Shown here piece by piece: positions 6,232 to 6,309 of a DNA stretch of 6,309 bases. The DNA comes from Parcubacteria group bacterium. GTDB taxonomy: Bacteria > Patescibacteriota > Patescibacteriia > UBA2169. The stretch lies in NCBI GenBank assembly GCA_016177305.1, contig JACOVK010000082.1:1-6309 (forward strand), given 5' to 3'. A program made the position numbers and the translations under genes. Under the pieces are notes generated by a model, which was not told the origin of the DNA, ran no database searches, and worked only from the letters and a program-made list of their open reading frames with translations. Numbering within the stretch: position 1 is the first letter of the stretch; every line of letters starts with the position of its first letter.

Positions 6232-6307
6232 GCCGTTGTAGCTCAGCTGGTAGAGCAACTCCATGGTAAGGAGTAGGTCCGCGGTTCAATTCCGCGCAAC
6301 GGCTCCA
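6232..6307 (+). tRNA. tRNA-Thr, anticodon GGU, CCA end encoded
   Basis: A complete 76-nt cloverleaf folds by eye. The acceptor stem GCCGTTG/CAACGGC has seven perfect pairs. The D arm is GCTC/GAGC with loop AGCTGGTA, the anticodon stem ACTCC/GGAGT, and the T arm CGCGG/CCGCG with loop TTCAATT. The seven-base anticodon loop ATGGTAA places GGT at 6265-6267, reading threonine codons ACC and ACU. The first two acceptor pairs, G1-C72 and C2-G71, together with G35 and U36 match known threonine identity elements in E. coli. The discriminator is U73 and CCA (6305-6307) is encoded. It lies 21 nt after the TPR gene. Confidence 0.97.
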
Positions 6308-6309
6308 GT

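Noticed and set aside
6232..6309. tRNA-Thr as an integration (att) site for a mobile element
   Set aside because: tRNA 3' ends are common integration sites, but the window ends 2 nt after CCA and no integrase or direct repeat is visible.

Overview
The window is a compact, one-directional stretch of bacterial housekeeping genes, all on the + strand. In order: the end of a small coiled-coil protein, an intrinsic terminator, an aspS promoter, then aspS - small winged-helix gene - scpA - scpB - D-Ala-D-Ala carboxypeptidase (dacA-like) - tpiA - membrane-anchored TPR protein, and finally a tRNA-Thr(GGU) at the right edge. The code is standard (TGA is used as a stop). Sampled lines run from about 47% to about 65% GC. 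The gene set is chromosomal and bacterial, with no phage, plasmid, IS or CRISPR signal. Small gene sizes, overlapping ends, mostly absent Shine-Dalgarno motifs and a helical protein with an 'ATKQD'-type segment would suit a streamlined lineage such as a Patescibacteria/CPR (Parcubacteria-like) genome. That placement is inference only; no marker in the window proves it.

Layout. 3-245: coiled-coil protein, possibly cut by the window edge. 246-332: intergenic, holding a hairpin plus T-run terminator (269-297) followed directly by a -35/-10 pair (298-326) placed so that transcription would start at or next to the aspS ATG. 333-6210: seven genes with gaps of 10 nt or less or overlaps of up to 20 nt, most simply one operon driven from the aspS promoter. 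6211-6231: AT-rich spacer. 6232-6307: complete tRNA-Thr with encoded CCA.

Functions. AspRS charges tRNA-Asp. Two residues in its anticodon-binding domain (His31, Gly83) match the pair linked to non-discriminating AspRS in Pseudomonas aeruginosa, so it may also make Asp-tRNA-Asn for a GatCAB amidotransferase located elsewhere. ScpA and ScpB are the kleisin and winged-helix subunits of the SMC condensin. The small winged-helix gene overlaps scpA and is the only protein in the operon whose family I cannot name. The carboxypeptidase trims peptidoglycan stem peptides outside the membrane, TpiA acts in central glycolysis, and the TPR protein is probably an inner-membrane-anchored cytoplasmic scaffold.

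Most of the window is ordinary core genome. The parts most worth a second look are the winged-helix gene tied to scpAB, the predicted non-discriminating AspRS, and the apparently leaderless aspS start.
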